From: Novosphingobium sediminicola | Lineage (GTDB): Bacteria > Pseudomonadota > Alphaproteobacteria > Sphingomonadales > Sphingomonadaceae | Direction: 5' to 3' | DNA length: 64,000 nucleotides | Assembly: GCF_014196525.1 (NCBI RefSeq) | Contig: NZ_JACIDX010000003.1 | Span: forward strand, 124,001 to 188,000 | Shown: positions 34,285 to 42,971 of the stretch, piece after piece | Position numbering within the stretch: position 1 is the first letter of the stretch | How the letters are laid out: every line of letters begins with the position of its first letter | Position numbers and translations under genes: made by a program | Notes under the pieces: generated by a model | What the model was told of the DNA's origin: nothing | What the model saw: only the letters and a program-made list of their open reading frames with translations | The model's database searches: none

Positions 34285-35038
34285 GATCGCCCATAAGGTC
34301 ATCGCCGATCAGTCGCTGGTGCTCGCCTTTGCGGCGGTCGGCGCGCTGATGTGGATCAGTGCGATGCTCTCGCGCCTGCTGTTTGCCGGTCGCATCCATG
34401 CCAGCGCGATTGCGATCATGGCTGCGCTGGCGCTGGCCTGGTATGGCGGTATCATCACCGGGGGCAAGAAGGGGCTGGCCGATGTGCCCGCCTTTGCCGG
34501 ACTGTTGCTGATGGGCGGGGCGATGCTGCGCGACTTTGCCATTGTCGCCACCGCCTTTGAGGTGGATCCCATCGAGGCGCGCAAGGCGGGCCTGCTGGGC
34601 GCCTTTGCACTGCTGCTGGGCACGGTGGTGCCCTTTGCCGTGGGCGCGGGCATCGCGTGGAGTTTCGGCTATCGCGATGCCGTCTCGCTTGCCACTTTGG
34701 GCGCGGGGGCGGTCACCTATATCGTCGGGCCGGTGACGGGGGCGGCGCTGGGCGCATCCTCGCCGGTGATGGCGCTCTCCATCGCCACGGGTGTGCTCAA
34801 GGCCGTGCTGGTGATGGCCACCACGCCGATGGCTGCGCGCTTCATGGGCCTGAACAATCCGCGCAGCGCGATGATCTTCGGCGGTCTTGCCGGAACGGTC
34901 AGCGGCGTGGCAGGGGGCCTTGCCGCCACTGACGAGAAACTGGTGCCCTATGGCGCGCTGACGGCGACGTTCCACACCGGGCTGGGCTGCCTGCTTGCGC
35001 CCTCGGTGCTGTTCCTGATCGTCAAGGCTGTGGTTTAG
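34277..35038 (+). CDS. madM: Malonate transporter subunit MadM
   Basis: Membrane protein of 253 residues with eight or more hydrophobic segments and the family stretches GGIITGGKKGLADVPAFAG, ITYIVGPVTGA-like (here VTYIVGPVTGAALGASSPV) and FGGLAGTVSGVAGGLAATD. Partner of MadL in malonate uptake. The ATG at 34277 lies inside the end of madL, behind AGGAA. Its last 17 bp overlap the end of the convergent MFS gene. Confidence 0.92.
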   Translation: MIEIAHKVIADQSLVLAFAAVGALMWISAMLSRLLFAGRIHASAIAIMAALALAWYGGIITGGKKGLADVPAFAGLLLMGGAMLRDFAIVATAFEVDPIEARKAGLLGAFALLLGTVVPFAVGAGIAWSFGYRDAVSLATLGAGAVTYIVGPVTGAALGASSPVMALSIATGVLKAVLVMATTPMAARFMGLNNPRSAMIFGGLAGTVSGVAGGLAATDEKLVPYGALTATFHTGLGCLLAPSVLFLIVKAVV

Positions 35039-36185
35039 GCCGCAGCATCAAAAGCGCCACCATCCCCAACGCCAGCCCAGCGCCTATTGCCGCGCCGCCA
35101 AAAGGCGCGGCATAGGTCGCATGTTGGGCCAGTGCGCCCGCCAGCGGCCCGGTCAGGCACAGCGCCACATCGATGAACAGCGCGAAGGTGCTGAGCGCCG
35201 TGCCCCGGCTCTGTTCGGGTACGCGCTCGATCACCAGCACGCCCAGCGCCGGAAACACCATCGCAAAGCCAAAGCCGGTTACCGCCGCCCCGGCAATCGC
35301 CAGATGCGCGCTGGGCGCGGCGGCCATGATGGCCAGACCCGCCAGTTCCACCGCGATGAACACCGCCGAGACCGGCAGGCCCCCATGGCGCGCCACGCTG
35401 CGCACGAACAACAGGCGCGAGACGATGAAGGCGCAGCCAAAAGCGGTCAGCGCCATCCACGCATCGGCCCAGCCAAAGGCGTTGAAATAAAGCGTGACGA
35501 AAGAGGTTATCACCCCAAAGCCGACGGTCGCCATGGCCAGCGCCGCGCCAAAGGGCAGCACGGCGCCAAACACCGTGCGCATCGGCCAGCGCTGGGCGCT
35601 CGGCACGCGGGCCGCCGGTTGAGGCCAGACGAAAGCCAGCCCCGCCGCGCCCAGCAGCAGCAGCGCCACGCCCAGCGCCATCACTCCGCCCAGCCCGAAA
35701 ATCCACACGCCCGCCGGGGCGCCGCCCGCAATCGCGGCATAGGTGGCGATCCCGTTCCACGAGATCATCCGCGCCGATTGATGCGCGCCCAGCTGCATGA
35801 TGCCCCATGCCATCGCGCTGGTGCTGACCAGACTTTCGCTGAAACCCAGCAGAATGCGTGATGCCATCATCACCGCCATGGCCGCCATCGGTGCGGTGAT
35901 CCACAGCGCGGCAACGGTCGTGATCCCTGCGCCAAGGCAGCAGACAAAGCCCAGCACGATGGCCCGGCGCGGCCCCGAACGGTCGATCATCGGGCCGACC
36001 ACGATGCGGCTGAGCACCGTGGCGACATATTGCGCGGAAATGAGAAAACCGGCCACCACCGGGCCAAAGCCCAGTTTCAGCGCCCATCCCGGCAGCACCG
36101 CCAAAGGCAGGCCCACCGCGAAATAGGCAAGGCCTGTGCATCCCGCGCAGAGGAAGATGCTGCGCGCTGGGGAATCTGTGGTCAT
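35022..36185 (-). CDS. MFS transporter
   Basis: Carrier of 387 residues with about 12 hydrophobic segments; SRIVVGPMIDRSGPRRAIVLG is the loop 2-3 signature. It resembles arabinose-efflux-type and YhhS-like MFS proteins. The ATG at 36185 behind ACGGAGATT is used. It follows a TetR gene on the same strand with an 82-bp gap holding a hairpin, so it may be a drug or metabolite exporter under the same control as the neighbouring three-gene efflux system. It also overlaps madM at the 3' end. Confidence 0.87.
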   Translation of the reverse strand: MTTDSPARSIFLCAGCTGLAYFAVGLPLAVLPGWALKLGFGPVVAGFLISAQYVATVLSRIVVGPMIDRSGPRRAIVLGFVCCLGAGITTVAALWITAPMAAMAVMMASRILLGFSESLVSTSAMAWGIMQLGAHQSARMISWNGIATYAAIAGGAPAGVWIFGLGGVMALGVALLLLGAAGLAFVWPQPAARVPSAQRWPMRTVFGAVLPFGAALAMATVGFGVITSFVTLYFNAFGWADAWMALTAFGCAFIVSRLLFVRSVARHGGLPVSAVFIAVELAGLAIMAAAPSAHLAIAGAAVTGFGFAMVFPALGVLVIERVPEQSRGTALSTFALFIDVALCLTGPLAGALAQHATYAAPFGGAAIGAGLALGMVALLMLRPKPQP

Positions 36186-36194
36186 AATCTCCGT

Positions 36195-36223
36195 TCCGGT
36201 TGAGCCTGTCGGGCTTAACCGGA
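36195..36223 (-). repeat. Hairpin in the leader of the MFS gene
   Basis: A 12-bp dyad (TCCGGTTGAGCC at 36195-36206, partner GGCTTAACCGGA at 36212-36223, one G-U pair) with a 5-nt loop lies just before the ribosome binding site of the MFS gene. It has no T-run, so it could be an operator or an mRNA structure that adjusts translation. Confidence 0.45.
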
Positions 36224-36266
36224 CGGTACACGAAACCGAGCGATAATCATCGCCCAAATGACACCG

Positions 36267-36860
36267 CTAGCCATAGGCGCGCAGGAAAGCATCCACCGCG
36301 CCCGTCACCATGGTCTTGGTGTCCAGTTCGGGCTCTGCGCCATAGAGCATCGGATAGAGCGCGCCCGATTCCAGCATGCCCTTGAAATGCATCGCGGCCA
36401 TCTTCGCGTCCCCTTTGGGCAGGTTGCCCCGCTCCATCACCGCGGCAATATAACCTGCGATTTCTTCCCATCCGCGCTTGGGACCAAGGCGGTAGAGCGT
36501 GGCGCCGAGACCGTTATTGGTCCCGCCCTCGGCAATCGCTGTGCGCACACAGCACAGATGCTGAGGCAGCGCGATGAAGTTCACATAGGTCTCGCCAAAG
36601 CGCTGCAAGACCTTGCGAACATCGGGTTCGCTGGGGTCCAGCAGGTCGATCATGGCCTGACCCTGTTCCTCCATGGCTTCGATCATGGCGGTGGCGAACA
36701 GCTCCTCCTTGGACTGGAAATAGCTGTAAAGAGTAGCTTTTGAACCACCAACACGCGCCGAGATCTGGGCCATGCTGACCCGTCCGAAGCCGACTTCGCG
36801 AAACAGGCTTGTGGCCGCTTCCAGAATGCATTGGCGGCGGGAATCAGATTTCTGCCGCAT
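36267..36860 (-). CDS. TetR-family repressor of efflux genes
   Basis: Repressor of 197 residues with a clear helix-turn-helix (LFREVGFGRVSMAQISARV then GGSKATLYSYFQSKEELFA) and an AefR/AcrR-like ligand domain including CVRTAIAEG. It is divergent from the three-gene efflux operon starting at 36960, and two related dyads lie between them. It probably represses both directions and is released by a toxic hydrophobic compound such as an aromatic aglycone. Confidence 0.9.
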   Translation of the reverse strand: MRQKSDSRRQCILEAATSLFREVGFGRVSMAQISARVGGSKATLYSYFQSKEELFATAMIEAMEEQGQAMIDLLDPSEPDVRKVLQRFGETYVNFIALPQHLCCVRTAIAEGGTNNGLGATLYRLGPKRGWEEIAGYIAAVMERGNLPKGDAKMAAMHFKGMLESGALYPMLYGAEPELDTKTMVTGAVDAFLRAYG

Positions 36861-36878
36861 ATGTCCCTCTCTTTTCTA

Positions 36879-36895
36879 AACTGGCCTGTACAGTT
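36879..36895. promoter_or_regulatory. TetR operator 1, AACTG...CAGTT dyad
   Basis: AACTG at 36879-36883 and CAGTT at 36891-36895, with the perfect palindrome CTGTACAG inside. It matches operator 2 at 12 of 17 positions. It lies close to the TetR gene start. Confidence 0.6.
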
Positions 36896-36924
36896 TTCTC
36901 TTGACGAAGCAAGCAAAATCGATA

Positions 36925-36939
36925 ACTGAACCGTTCAGT
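36925..36939. promoter_or_regulatory. TetR operator 2, ACTGAAC-C-GTTCAGT
   Basis: A perfect 7-1-7 palindrome, 21 bp before the start of the outer-membrane efflux gene. Its position over the likely transcription start of the efflux operon fits direct repression. Confidence 0.68.
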
Positions 36940-36959
36940 ATGGTTTTAAAGGTGAGCAA

Positions 36960-38393
36960 ATGAGTCGCTTCCTCCCCCCGGCGTGGCACCCCACAGCAGC
37001 CCTGACCCTTTTGGCGGGCAGCCTGCTGGCCACGCCTGCCTTGGGCGCCAACCCCCTCCCATCCCCGGCGCCCAAGGCCCCCCAAACGTTCGCCGCCAGC
37101 CAGAGCCTGTCCGATACCCAGGGACAATGGCCGGTCGATGGCTGGTGGCGGGCCTATGGGGACGAGCAGCTCTCGGCGCTGATTGCCGAAGGGATGGAGG
37201 GCGCGACCGACCTGCGCGTGGCGCAGGCGCGCTATGCCGCCGCCGCCGCTACGGTTGGCGATGCGCGCGGCGCGCTCATGCCGCGCCTGTCGGGCAATGC
37301 CGATGGCGGCTTGGCCAAGCAGAGCTACAACTACCTCTTCCCCGCCGCCTTTGCCCCCAAGGGATGGCGCGAGACCGGTCAGGCCTCGCTCAACCTGAAC
37401 TGGGAAATCGACTTCTGGGGCAAGAACCGCGCCGCCCTGCGCGCCGCCAAGGCCGATCGCTCGGCCGCCGAGGCCGAGGCCGCCGCCGCCCGTCTGGCGG
37501 TTTCGACCGGCATCGCCACCGCCTATGCCGATCTGGCCGCGACCTATGCCGAACAGGATGCCGCGCAAGAGGCCGCCAAGATCCGCGCGCAGACGCTTTC
37601 ACTGATCGAACAGCGCCGCGATCAGGGGCTGGAGAATGAAGGCGCCGTGGCCCGCGCCCGCGCCAATCTGGCCAGCGCGCAGGGTGATCTGGCTGCGATT
37701 GACGAACAGATCGCGCTGGGCCGCCACCGGCTTGCCGCGCTGATCGGGGCAGGGCCGGATCGCGGCCTGTCGATTGCGCGCCCCGCCGTGTCCCATCTGG
37801 CCAGCCCCGGATTGCCCGAGAATATTCCGGCGCAATTGCTGGGCCGCCGTCCCGATATGGTCGCCGCGCGCGCCCGTGCCGAGGCCGCCGGGGAACGCAT
37901 CAAGGTTGCCCGCGCCGCTTTCTATCCCAATATCAACCTGTCGGCGCTGATCGGCCTGCAATCTTTGGGCCTGTCCAATCTGGTCAAATCCGGTTCGGAA
38001 TATGGCTCGGTCGGCCCGGCCGTCACCTTGCCGATCTTTGACGGCGGGCGTCTGGTGGCGCGCAAGCGCGGGGCGCAGGCCGATTATGCGGTGGCCGTCG
38101 CGCAATATGACGGCACGCTGGTCCATGCGCTTCAGGAAATTGCCGATGCCGCCACCAGCCGTCAGGAACTGACCCGCCGCCTTTCCAGCGCGCAGGCCGC
38201 GCAGGCCGCCGCCCAATCGGCGTGGGATGTCGCCAACAACCGCTATCGCGGCGGATTGGCCACGGTGCTCGATGTGCTGGTGGCCGAAGATTCACTGATT
38301 GCCGCGCGCCGTGCCACGGCTGCCCTCAAAACACGTGCTTTCGCCCTGGATGTCGCGCTGGTGCGCGCGCTGGGCGGCGGCTTTCAGGCTTAA
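36960..38393 (+). CDS. Outer-membrane efflux protein (NodT/TolC-like)
   Basis: Outer-membrane channel of 477 residues of the RND/EmrAB-associated NodT family. N-terminal export signal (LTLLAGSLLATPALGA) without a plain lipobox Cys. Two repeated OEP halves show the long coiled-coil helices (ALRAAKADRSAAEAEAAAAR and QLLGRRPDMVAARARAEAA with the typical RRPDM motif). It forms the exit duct of a tripartite pump with the two following genes. The start behind AAGGTGAG is clear. Confidence 0.92.
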   Translation: MSRFLPPAWHPTAALTLLAGSLLATPALGANPLPSPAPKAPQTFAASQSLSDTQGQWPVDGWWRAYGDEQLSALIAEGMEGATDLRVAQARYAAAAATVGDARGALMPRLSGNADGGLAKQSYNYLFPAAFAPKGWRETGQASLNLNWEIDFWGKNRAALRAAKADRSAAEAEAAAARLAVSTGIATAYADLAATYAEQDAAQEAAKIRAQTLSLIEQRRDQGLENEGAVARARANLASAQGDLAAIDEQIALGRHRLAALIGAGPDRGLSIARPAVSHLASPGLPENIPAQLLGRRPDMVAARARAEAAGERIKVARAAFYPNINLSALIGLQSLGLSNLVKSGSEYGSVGPAVTLPIFDGGRLVARKRGAQADYAVAVAQYDGTLVHALQEIADAATSRQELTRRLSSAQAAQAAAQSAWDVANNRYRGGLATVLDVLVAEDSLIAARRATAALKTRAFALDVALVRALGGGFQA

Positions 38394-38405
38394 GGAGTTC
38401 CCCCC

Positions 38406-39584
38406 ATGTCCTCTCCTCACTCGACTGTCGCCCGTATTCACGAACATGATGTGGAGCCCGAAGTGGAAACCATCGACGCTCAGAATGACGCCGCCAATAC
38501 GGGCAAGCGCAAACAGATGTTCACCCGGCTGGGCCTTGGCATTGCCGCGATTGCGGTGGCTTACGCCGCCTATGACGTGCTGATCGCGTCGAACCATGTC
38601 GAAACCGACAATGCCTATGTCGGCGCCGATGTGGCGCAGATCACCACGCAGGTGACAGCCCCCGTGCGCGAAGTGCTGGTGTCGGACACGCAGGCGGTGA
38701 AAAAGGGCGATGTGCTGGTGCGTCTGGACGACACCGATGCGCGTATCGCTCTGGCCAAGGCCGAGGCCAATCTGGCGCTGACCGAACGGCGGGTGAAGGG
38801 GCTGTCGGCCACCGACCTTGGCCTGGGCGCCCAGATTGCCGCGCGCGCCGCCGATGAAGCCCGCGCCGCCGCCAGCCTGACCGCCGCCCGCGCCGATCTG
38901 GAAAAGGCCAGCGTGGATATGAAGCGCCGCGAGGCTCTGGCCGCATCCGGCTCGGTTTCGGGTGAGGAACTGACCGTGGCGCGCAGCGCTTTGGCCACCG
39001 CGACCGCCAATCTGCGCGCCGCCGAGGCCGCCGTGTCGCTGGCCGGGGCCAACCGCCAGGCCGCCAATGGCACGCGCGAGGCCAACCGCGTGCTGATCGA
39101 AAACACCACGCCCGAAACCAACCCCGAAGTCCTTGCCGCTCGCGCCACGCGCGATCAGGCCAAGGTCGATCTGGAACGCACGATCATCCGCGCGCCCTTT
39201 GACGGCATTGTCGCGCGCCGCTCGGTTCAGGTGGGCCAGCGCGCCGAGCCGGGCAAGGGCCTGATGTCGGTGGTGCCGGTCAATGCGGCCTATGTCGATG
39301 CCAATTACAAGGAAGTCCAGCTTTCCAAGGTCCATGCCGGACAGAGCGTGACGCTCAAGAGCGATCTCTACGGCTCCTCGGTCACCTATCATGGCAAGGT
39401 CGTGGGCTTTTCGGGCGGTACGGGCGCGGCCTTTGCCGTGATCCCGGCCCAGAACGCCACGGGCAACTGGATCAAGGTGGTTCAGCGCCTGCCCGTGCGC
39501 GTGGCGCTCGATCCCAAGGAACTGGCCGCGCATCCCTTGCGCGTCGGCCTGTCGATGACGGCTGACATCGACGTTTCGAAATGA
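38406..39584 (+). CDS. emrA: Membrane-fusion protein of EmrA/HlyD type
   Basis: Periplasmic adaptor of 392 residues. One N-terminal transmembrane helix (LGLGIAAIAVAYAAYDVLI, about 42-60) precedes the biotinyl-lipoyl-like half motif NAYVGADVAQITTQVTAPV, long coiled-coil hairpin (residues about 110-225) and the second half motif DLERTIIRAPFDGIVARRSV. It links the EmrB carrier to the outer-membrane channel. Its stop overlaps the next start (ATGA), so production is coupled. Confidence 0.92.
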   Translation: MSSPHSTVARIHEHDVEPEVETIDAQNDAANTGKRKQMFTRLGLGIAAIAVAYAAYDVLIASNHVETDNAYVGADVAQITTQVTAPVREVLVSDTQAVKKGDVLVRLDDTDARIALAKAEANLALTERRVKGLSATDLGLGAQIAARAADEARAAASLTAARADLEKASVDMKRREALAASGSVSGEELTVARSALATATANLRAAEAAVSLAGANRQAANGTREANRVLIENTTPETNPEVLAARATRDQAKVDLERTIIRAPFDGIVARRSVQVGQRAEPGKGLMSVVPVNAAYVDANYKEVQLSKVHAGQSVTLKSDLYGSSVTYHGKVVGFSGGTGAAFAVIPAQNATGNWIKVVQRLPVRVALDPKELAAHPLRVGLSMTADIDVSK

Positions 39585-41113
39585 TCGCCGCCACCTCTCC
39601 TGACCGGCCCTTGGAGGGGGCGCAATTATGGCTGGTGGTGCTGGCCATTGCGCTGGGCAATTTTCTGGTGGTGCTCGACACCACCATCGCTAATGTCTCG
39701 GTGCCCACCATCGCCGGGTCGCTGGGCGTTTCCTCGTCTCAGGGCAGCTGGGTGATCACATCCTATGCCGTGGCCGAGGCGATCACGGTGCCGTTGACCG
39801 GCTGGCTTTCGGCCCGGTTTGGCGCGATGCGGGTGTTTCTCACCTGCTATCTGGCCTTTGCGGTGCTATCGGCGCTTTGCGGCATGTCCACCTCGCTGGG
39901 CATGCTGGTGGCCTGCCGCGTGGCACTGGGCCTGTGCGGGGGGCCGATCATGCCTCTGGCGCAGACTTTGATGCTGCGTCTCTTGCCGCCTGAAAAGCAG
40001 GTGCTGGGCACGGTGATCTGGGCGATGACCACGCTGATCGGGCCGATTGTCGGGCCGGTGCTGGGCGGGACGCTGTGCGATAATGTCGGCTGGCCCTCGA
40101 TCTTCTTTATCGGCGCGCCGATTGCGGCGGGTGGTGGTCTTTTGCTGATGGCGCTGCTGCGCGGGCGGCGCGATGACATCGTCAAGGCACCTATCGACAT
40201 GGTCGGCCTTGGTCTGCTGATCGTGTGGGTCGGTGCGCTTCAGATCCTGCTGGACGAAGGCCGCAACCATGACTGGTTCGCCTCGTTCGAAATTCAGGCG
40301 CTGGCGGTGATTGCCGCAATCGGCTTTGCCTGCTTCATGATCTGGGAACTGACCGAAAAGAACCCGATTGTCGATCTGCGCATCTTTCGCCATCGCGGCT
40401 TTACGGCCTCGGCGCTGACCTATTCGGTGGGTTTTGGCGCCTTCTTCGCCACGGTCGTGATCCTGCCTTTGTGGTTGCAGCAGAACCTTGGCTATACCGC
40501 CACCTGGGCGGGCTATGCCACAGGCGTCATGGGGGTGTTCGCCGTCCTGTCCGCGCCCATCGTCGGCCAATTGGCGGCCAAGATGGACCCGCGCAAGATC
40601 ATCTTCACCGGCATCATGGGGCTGGCCGGGCTTGCCGCATGGCGCACGACCTTCAACAGCGATGTCACCTTCTGGCAGGCGGCTTTGCCCACCTTGATGA
40701 CCGGGCCTTTCATGGTGATGTTCTTCATCCCCACCATCGGCCTTGCCATGGCCAGCGTCGATCCGGGCGAGGAAGCCAATGCAGCGGGCGTGTCCAATTT
40801 CATGCGCACCGTCGCGGGGGCCTTTGCCACCTCGCTGGTGCAGACGGGTTGGGAAAACGAGGCCACCCGCGCGCAGAGCGCGATTGCCGGGGCCATGCCG
40901 CAGGGGCAGGCCACCATCGACGGTATGGTCGATGGCGGACAAAGCAACGAAGGCGCCATCGCCTCGCTGACCCAATTGGTTCAGGGGCAGAGCGTGATGG
41001 TGGCAACGGTGCATATATTCGCGATTATTGCGGTCTGCTTTGTGGCCGCCGCCATGATCGTCTGGCTGGTGCCAAAGCCCAAGGGGCCGATTGACACGGC
41101 CGCCGCGCACTGA
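39581..41113 (+). CDS. emrB: EmrB-type MFS drug exporter
   Basis: DHA2-family carrier of 510 residues with 14 hydrophobic segments. The family signature LDTTIANVSVPTIAGSLG is near the start and GWLSARFGAMRVFL follows. Together with the adaptor and channel it should expel hydrophobic compounds across both membranes, driven by protons. Control by the divergent TetR is likely, and flavonoids or phenolic aglycones are plausible inducers in this setting. A terminator follows 4 bp after the stop. Confidence 0.93.
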   Translation: MIAATSPDRPLEGAQLWLVVLAIALGNFLVVLDTTIANVSVPTIAGSLGVSSSQGSWVITSYAVAEAITVPLTGWLSARFGAMRVFLTCYLAFAVLSALCGMSTSLGMLVACRVALGLCGGPIMPLAQTLMLRLLPPEKQVLGTVIWAMTTLIGPIVGPVLGGTLCDNVGWPSIFFIGAPIAAGGGLLLMALLRGRRDDIVKAPIDMVGLGLLIVWVGALQILLDEGRNHDWFASFEIQALAVIAAIGFACFMIWELTEKNPIVDLRIFRHRGFTASALTYSVGFGAFFATVVILPLWLQQNLGYTATWAGYATGVMGVFAVLSAPIVGQLAAKMDPRKIIFTGIMGLAGLAAWRTTFNSDVTFWQAALPTLMTGPFMVMFFIPTIGLAMASVDPGEEANAAGVSNFMRTVAGAFATSLVQTGWENEATRAQSAIAGAMPQGQATIDGMVDGGQSNEGAIASLTQLVQGQSVMVATVHIFAIIAVCFVAAAMIVWLVPKPKGPIDTAAAH

Positions 41114-41117
41114 TGCC

Positions 41118-41147
41118 AAAAGGGGTCGGAGATTTCCGGCCCCTTTT
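41118..41147 (+). terminator. Rho-independent terminator of efflux operon
   Basis: A 13-bp stem (AAAAGGGGTCGGA at 41118-41130, partner at 41135-41147, one G-U pair) with a 4-nt loop ends in TTTT. Confidence 0.92.
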
Positions 41148-41199
41148 CAATTTGACCTTGGCTTGACCTTTGCCCCCGCGCCCGATACCCACGGCCCCA

Positions 41200-41363
41200 A
41201 GCGACAGGTTCCCCGCGAGGGGATCAAAAGGGAACACGGGTTCAAGACCCGGGCTGCCCCTGCAACTGTGAGCGGATAGCCATCGGCCCGATGCCATTGA
41301 GGGGGTAACCCCTTGAGAAGGCGGCCGAACCGGCATGGACCCGCGAGCCAGGAGACCTGCCTG
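41200..41363 (+). ncRNA. Cobalamin (B12) riboswitch
   Basis: The leader of the cobalamin operon carries the conserved blocks of the AdoCbl riboswitch in order: GGTTCCCC at 41208, AAAAGGGAACACGGG at 41226-41240, GCTGCCCCTGCAACTGTGAG at 41253-41272, GAGAAGGCGG at 41315, and the B12 box AGCCAGGAGACCTGCC at 41346-41361. Binding of adenosylcobalamin is expected to lower expression of the downstream genes. The expression platform would be in the next 30-190 bp. A GACGCCGTCG segment behind the B12 box could take part in it. Confidence 0.95.
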
Positions 41364-41389
41364 ACGCCGTCGTTTTTCGCTCCGACAGG

Positions 41390-41551
41390 GTGTGCGGCGC
41401 GGACGGGGTTTTCCTCGACAGCGACATTGTGGCTCTGCCGGATGGGCTTTCGGGCGGGATGCTTGTGCATGTCGCTTGGGCGCCTCGGGCGGGGCGTGAA
41501 CGTCTGGCCGAGGGAATAGTCATGCCCGAATTATATGCGGATTTCCGGTAA
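41390..41551 (+). CDS. Putative small protein (53 aa) coupled to the DUF1636 gene
   Basis: From GTG at 41390 the frame reads CGADGVFLDSDIVALPDGLS and ends VMPELYADFR. Its TAA shares a base with the ATG of the next gene (TAATG at 41549-41553), an arrangement typical of translational coupling. The next gene has no good ribosome binding site of its own, which supports translation through this frame. The start is uncertain because the frame is open further up into the riboswitch. Third codon positions look GC-rich as in coding DNA here. I do not recognise the family; it may be a true small protein of the cobalamin operon, a leader peptide, or a remnant. Confidence 0.45.
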   Translation: MCGADGVFLDSDIVALPDGLSGGMLVHVAWAPRAGRERLAEGIVMPELYADFR

Positions 41552-41958
41552 TGCTGCGCGCGGTGGATCAAGGGCCATGCGTGGTGGTCTGTTCGACATG
41601 TCGGGTTTCGGCCGATGCGCGTGAGGACGATGAGGGGCGGCGCGGCGGCGCGTTGTTGGCCGATGCGTTGCGTCGGGCGCAAGAGGGTGATCCGGCTTTG
41701 GCCGAGGTCGGGGTGGAGGAAATGCCCTGCCTGTTCGCCTGCCAGCGGCATTGCGTGGTGCAGATCCGCGCGCCGGGGCGGATCGGCTATGTGCTGGGTG
41801 ATTTTGCGCCCGATGGCGATGCGGCCCGCGCGATCCTTGATTACGCCGCGCTTCATGCGGCCAGCGAGCATGGGCAGGTGCCCTATCGCCAATGGCCCGC
41901 GGGCGTGAAGGGCCATTTCATCACCCGCACCCCCCCCGAAGGATTTGTCGTCGCATGA
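41551..41958 (+). CDS. DUF1636 predicted metal-binding protein
   Basis: Protein of 135 residues with the family's Cys pattern: VVCSTCR near residues 13-19 and PCLFACQRHC near 59-68, which could hold a metal or iron-sulfur centre in a thioredoxin-like ferredoxin fold. DUF1636 genes often occur with cobalamin genes, and a role in cobalt delivery or corrinoid chemistry has been suggested for them. Its stop overlaps the start of cobT (ATGA), placing it firmly in this operon. Confidence 0.85.
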   Translation: MLRAVDQGPCVVVCSTCRVSADAREDDEGRRGGALLADALRRAQEGDPALAEVGVEEMPCLFACQRHCVVQIRAPGRIGYVLGDFAPDGDAARAILDYAALHAASEHGQVPYRQWPAGVKGHFITRTPPEGFVVA

Positions 41959-42971
41959 CCGCGTTTGCTTGCCCAGCGGATTTCCTTGCCGCGCTTTCGT
42001 CTATGCCCGCCGCAGATGCGGGGGCCATCGCCGTCGCCGCCGCGCGTCAGGCGCAATTGACCAAGCCTGCCGGATCGCTGGGCCGTCTGGAGGAAATCGC
42101 TCTGTTCATGGCCGGGTGGAGCGGGCGTGAAATCCCCGCGCTCGATCATCTTCAGGGCATCGTCTTTGCCGGTAATCACGGCGTGGCGGCCAAGGGCGTC
42201 AGCGCCTATCCGCCCGAAGTGACCGTCCAGATGGTGGGCAATTTCCATCAGGGCGGCGCTGCGATCAATGCTCTGGCGCGGACCTGCGGGGCGCATCTGA
42301 CGATTGTTCCTATAGATCTGCATCGCCCGACGCAGGACATTTCGGGAGCCCCGGCGATGAGCGAGGAGGAATGCCTTACGGCCCTGAACGCGGGGGCAGG
42401 CGCGGTCGATCCGCGCGCCGATCTGCTGTTCGTGGGCGAGATGGGGATCGGCAACACCACCCCCGCCGCCGCGCTTTGCGCGCAGGCCTTTGGCGGGGGC
42501 GGGGCCGATTGGGCCGGGCGAGGCACGGGCCTCGATGCGCCGGGCGTGGCCCGCAAGGTGGCCGTGGTGGATGAGGCTCTGGCATTGCATGGTGCCGACA
42601 TCCGCGATCCGTTCGATGCGTTGCGCCGCTTGGGCGGGCGCGAGATCGCGGCGATGGCGGGCGCGATTGTGGCCTCGCGGGGAATGCGGATTCCGGTGCT
42701 GCTCGATGGCTTTATCGCCTGCGCCTCGATCGCCCCCATCGCCGCGGCGGAGCCCGACATCACCGCACATTGCATGGCCGCCCATTGCTCGGCCGAAGGG
42801 GGCCATGCCCGCCTGCTGGCCCATCTTGGCCTCGCTCCGCTGCTGCATCTGGCTATGCGACTGGGCGAGGGCAGCGGGGCGGCGGTGGCCGCGCAACTGG
42901 TGCGCAGCGCTCTGGCCGCCCATGCCGAAATGGCCACATTTGCGCAGGCCGAAGTGGCCGGGGCCCTGTGA
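41955..42971 (+). CDS. cobT: Nicotinate-nucleotide:dimethylbenzimidazole phosphoribosyltransferase
   Basis: Makes alpha-ribazole 5'-phosphate from dimethylbenzimidazole and nicotinate mononucleotide for the lower ligand of cobalamin. 338 residues, usual length. Family motifs are LTKPAGSLGRLEEIA, FAGNHGVAAKGVSAYP, GEMGIGNTTPAAAL, and RLGEGSGAAVA with the catalytic Glu near the C-terminus. The start codon overlaps the stop of the DUF1636 gene. Confidence 0.96.
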   Translation: MTAFACPADFLAALSSMPAADAGAIAVAAARQAQLTKPAGSLGRLEEIALFMAGWSGREIPALDHLQGIVFAGNHGVAAKGVSAYPPEVTVQMVGNFHQGGAAINALARTCGAHLTIVPIDLHRPTQDISGAPAMSEEECLTALNAGAGAVDPRADLLFVGEMGIGNTTPAAALCAQAFGGGGADWAGRGTGLDAPGVARKVAVVDEALALHGADIRDPFDALRRLGGREIAAMAGAIVASRGMRIPVLLDGFIACASIAPIAAAEPDITAHCMAAHCSAEGGHARLLAHLGLAPLLHLAMRLGEGSGAAVAAQLVRSALAAHAEMATFAQAEVAGAL

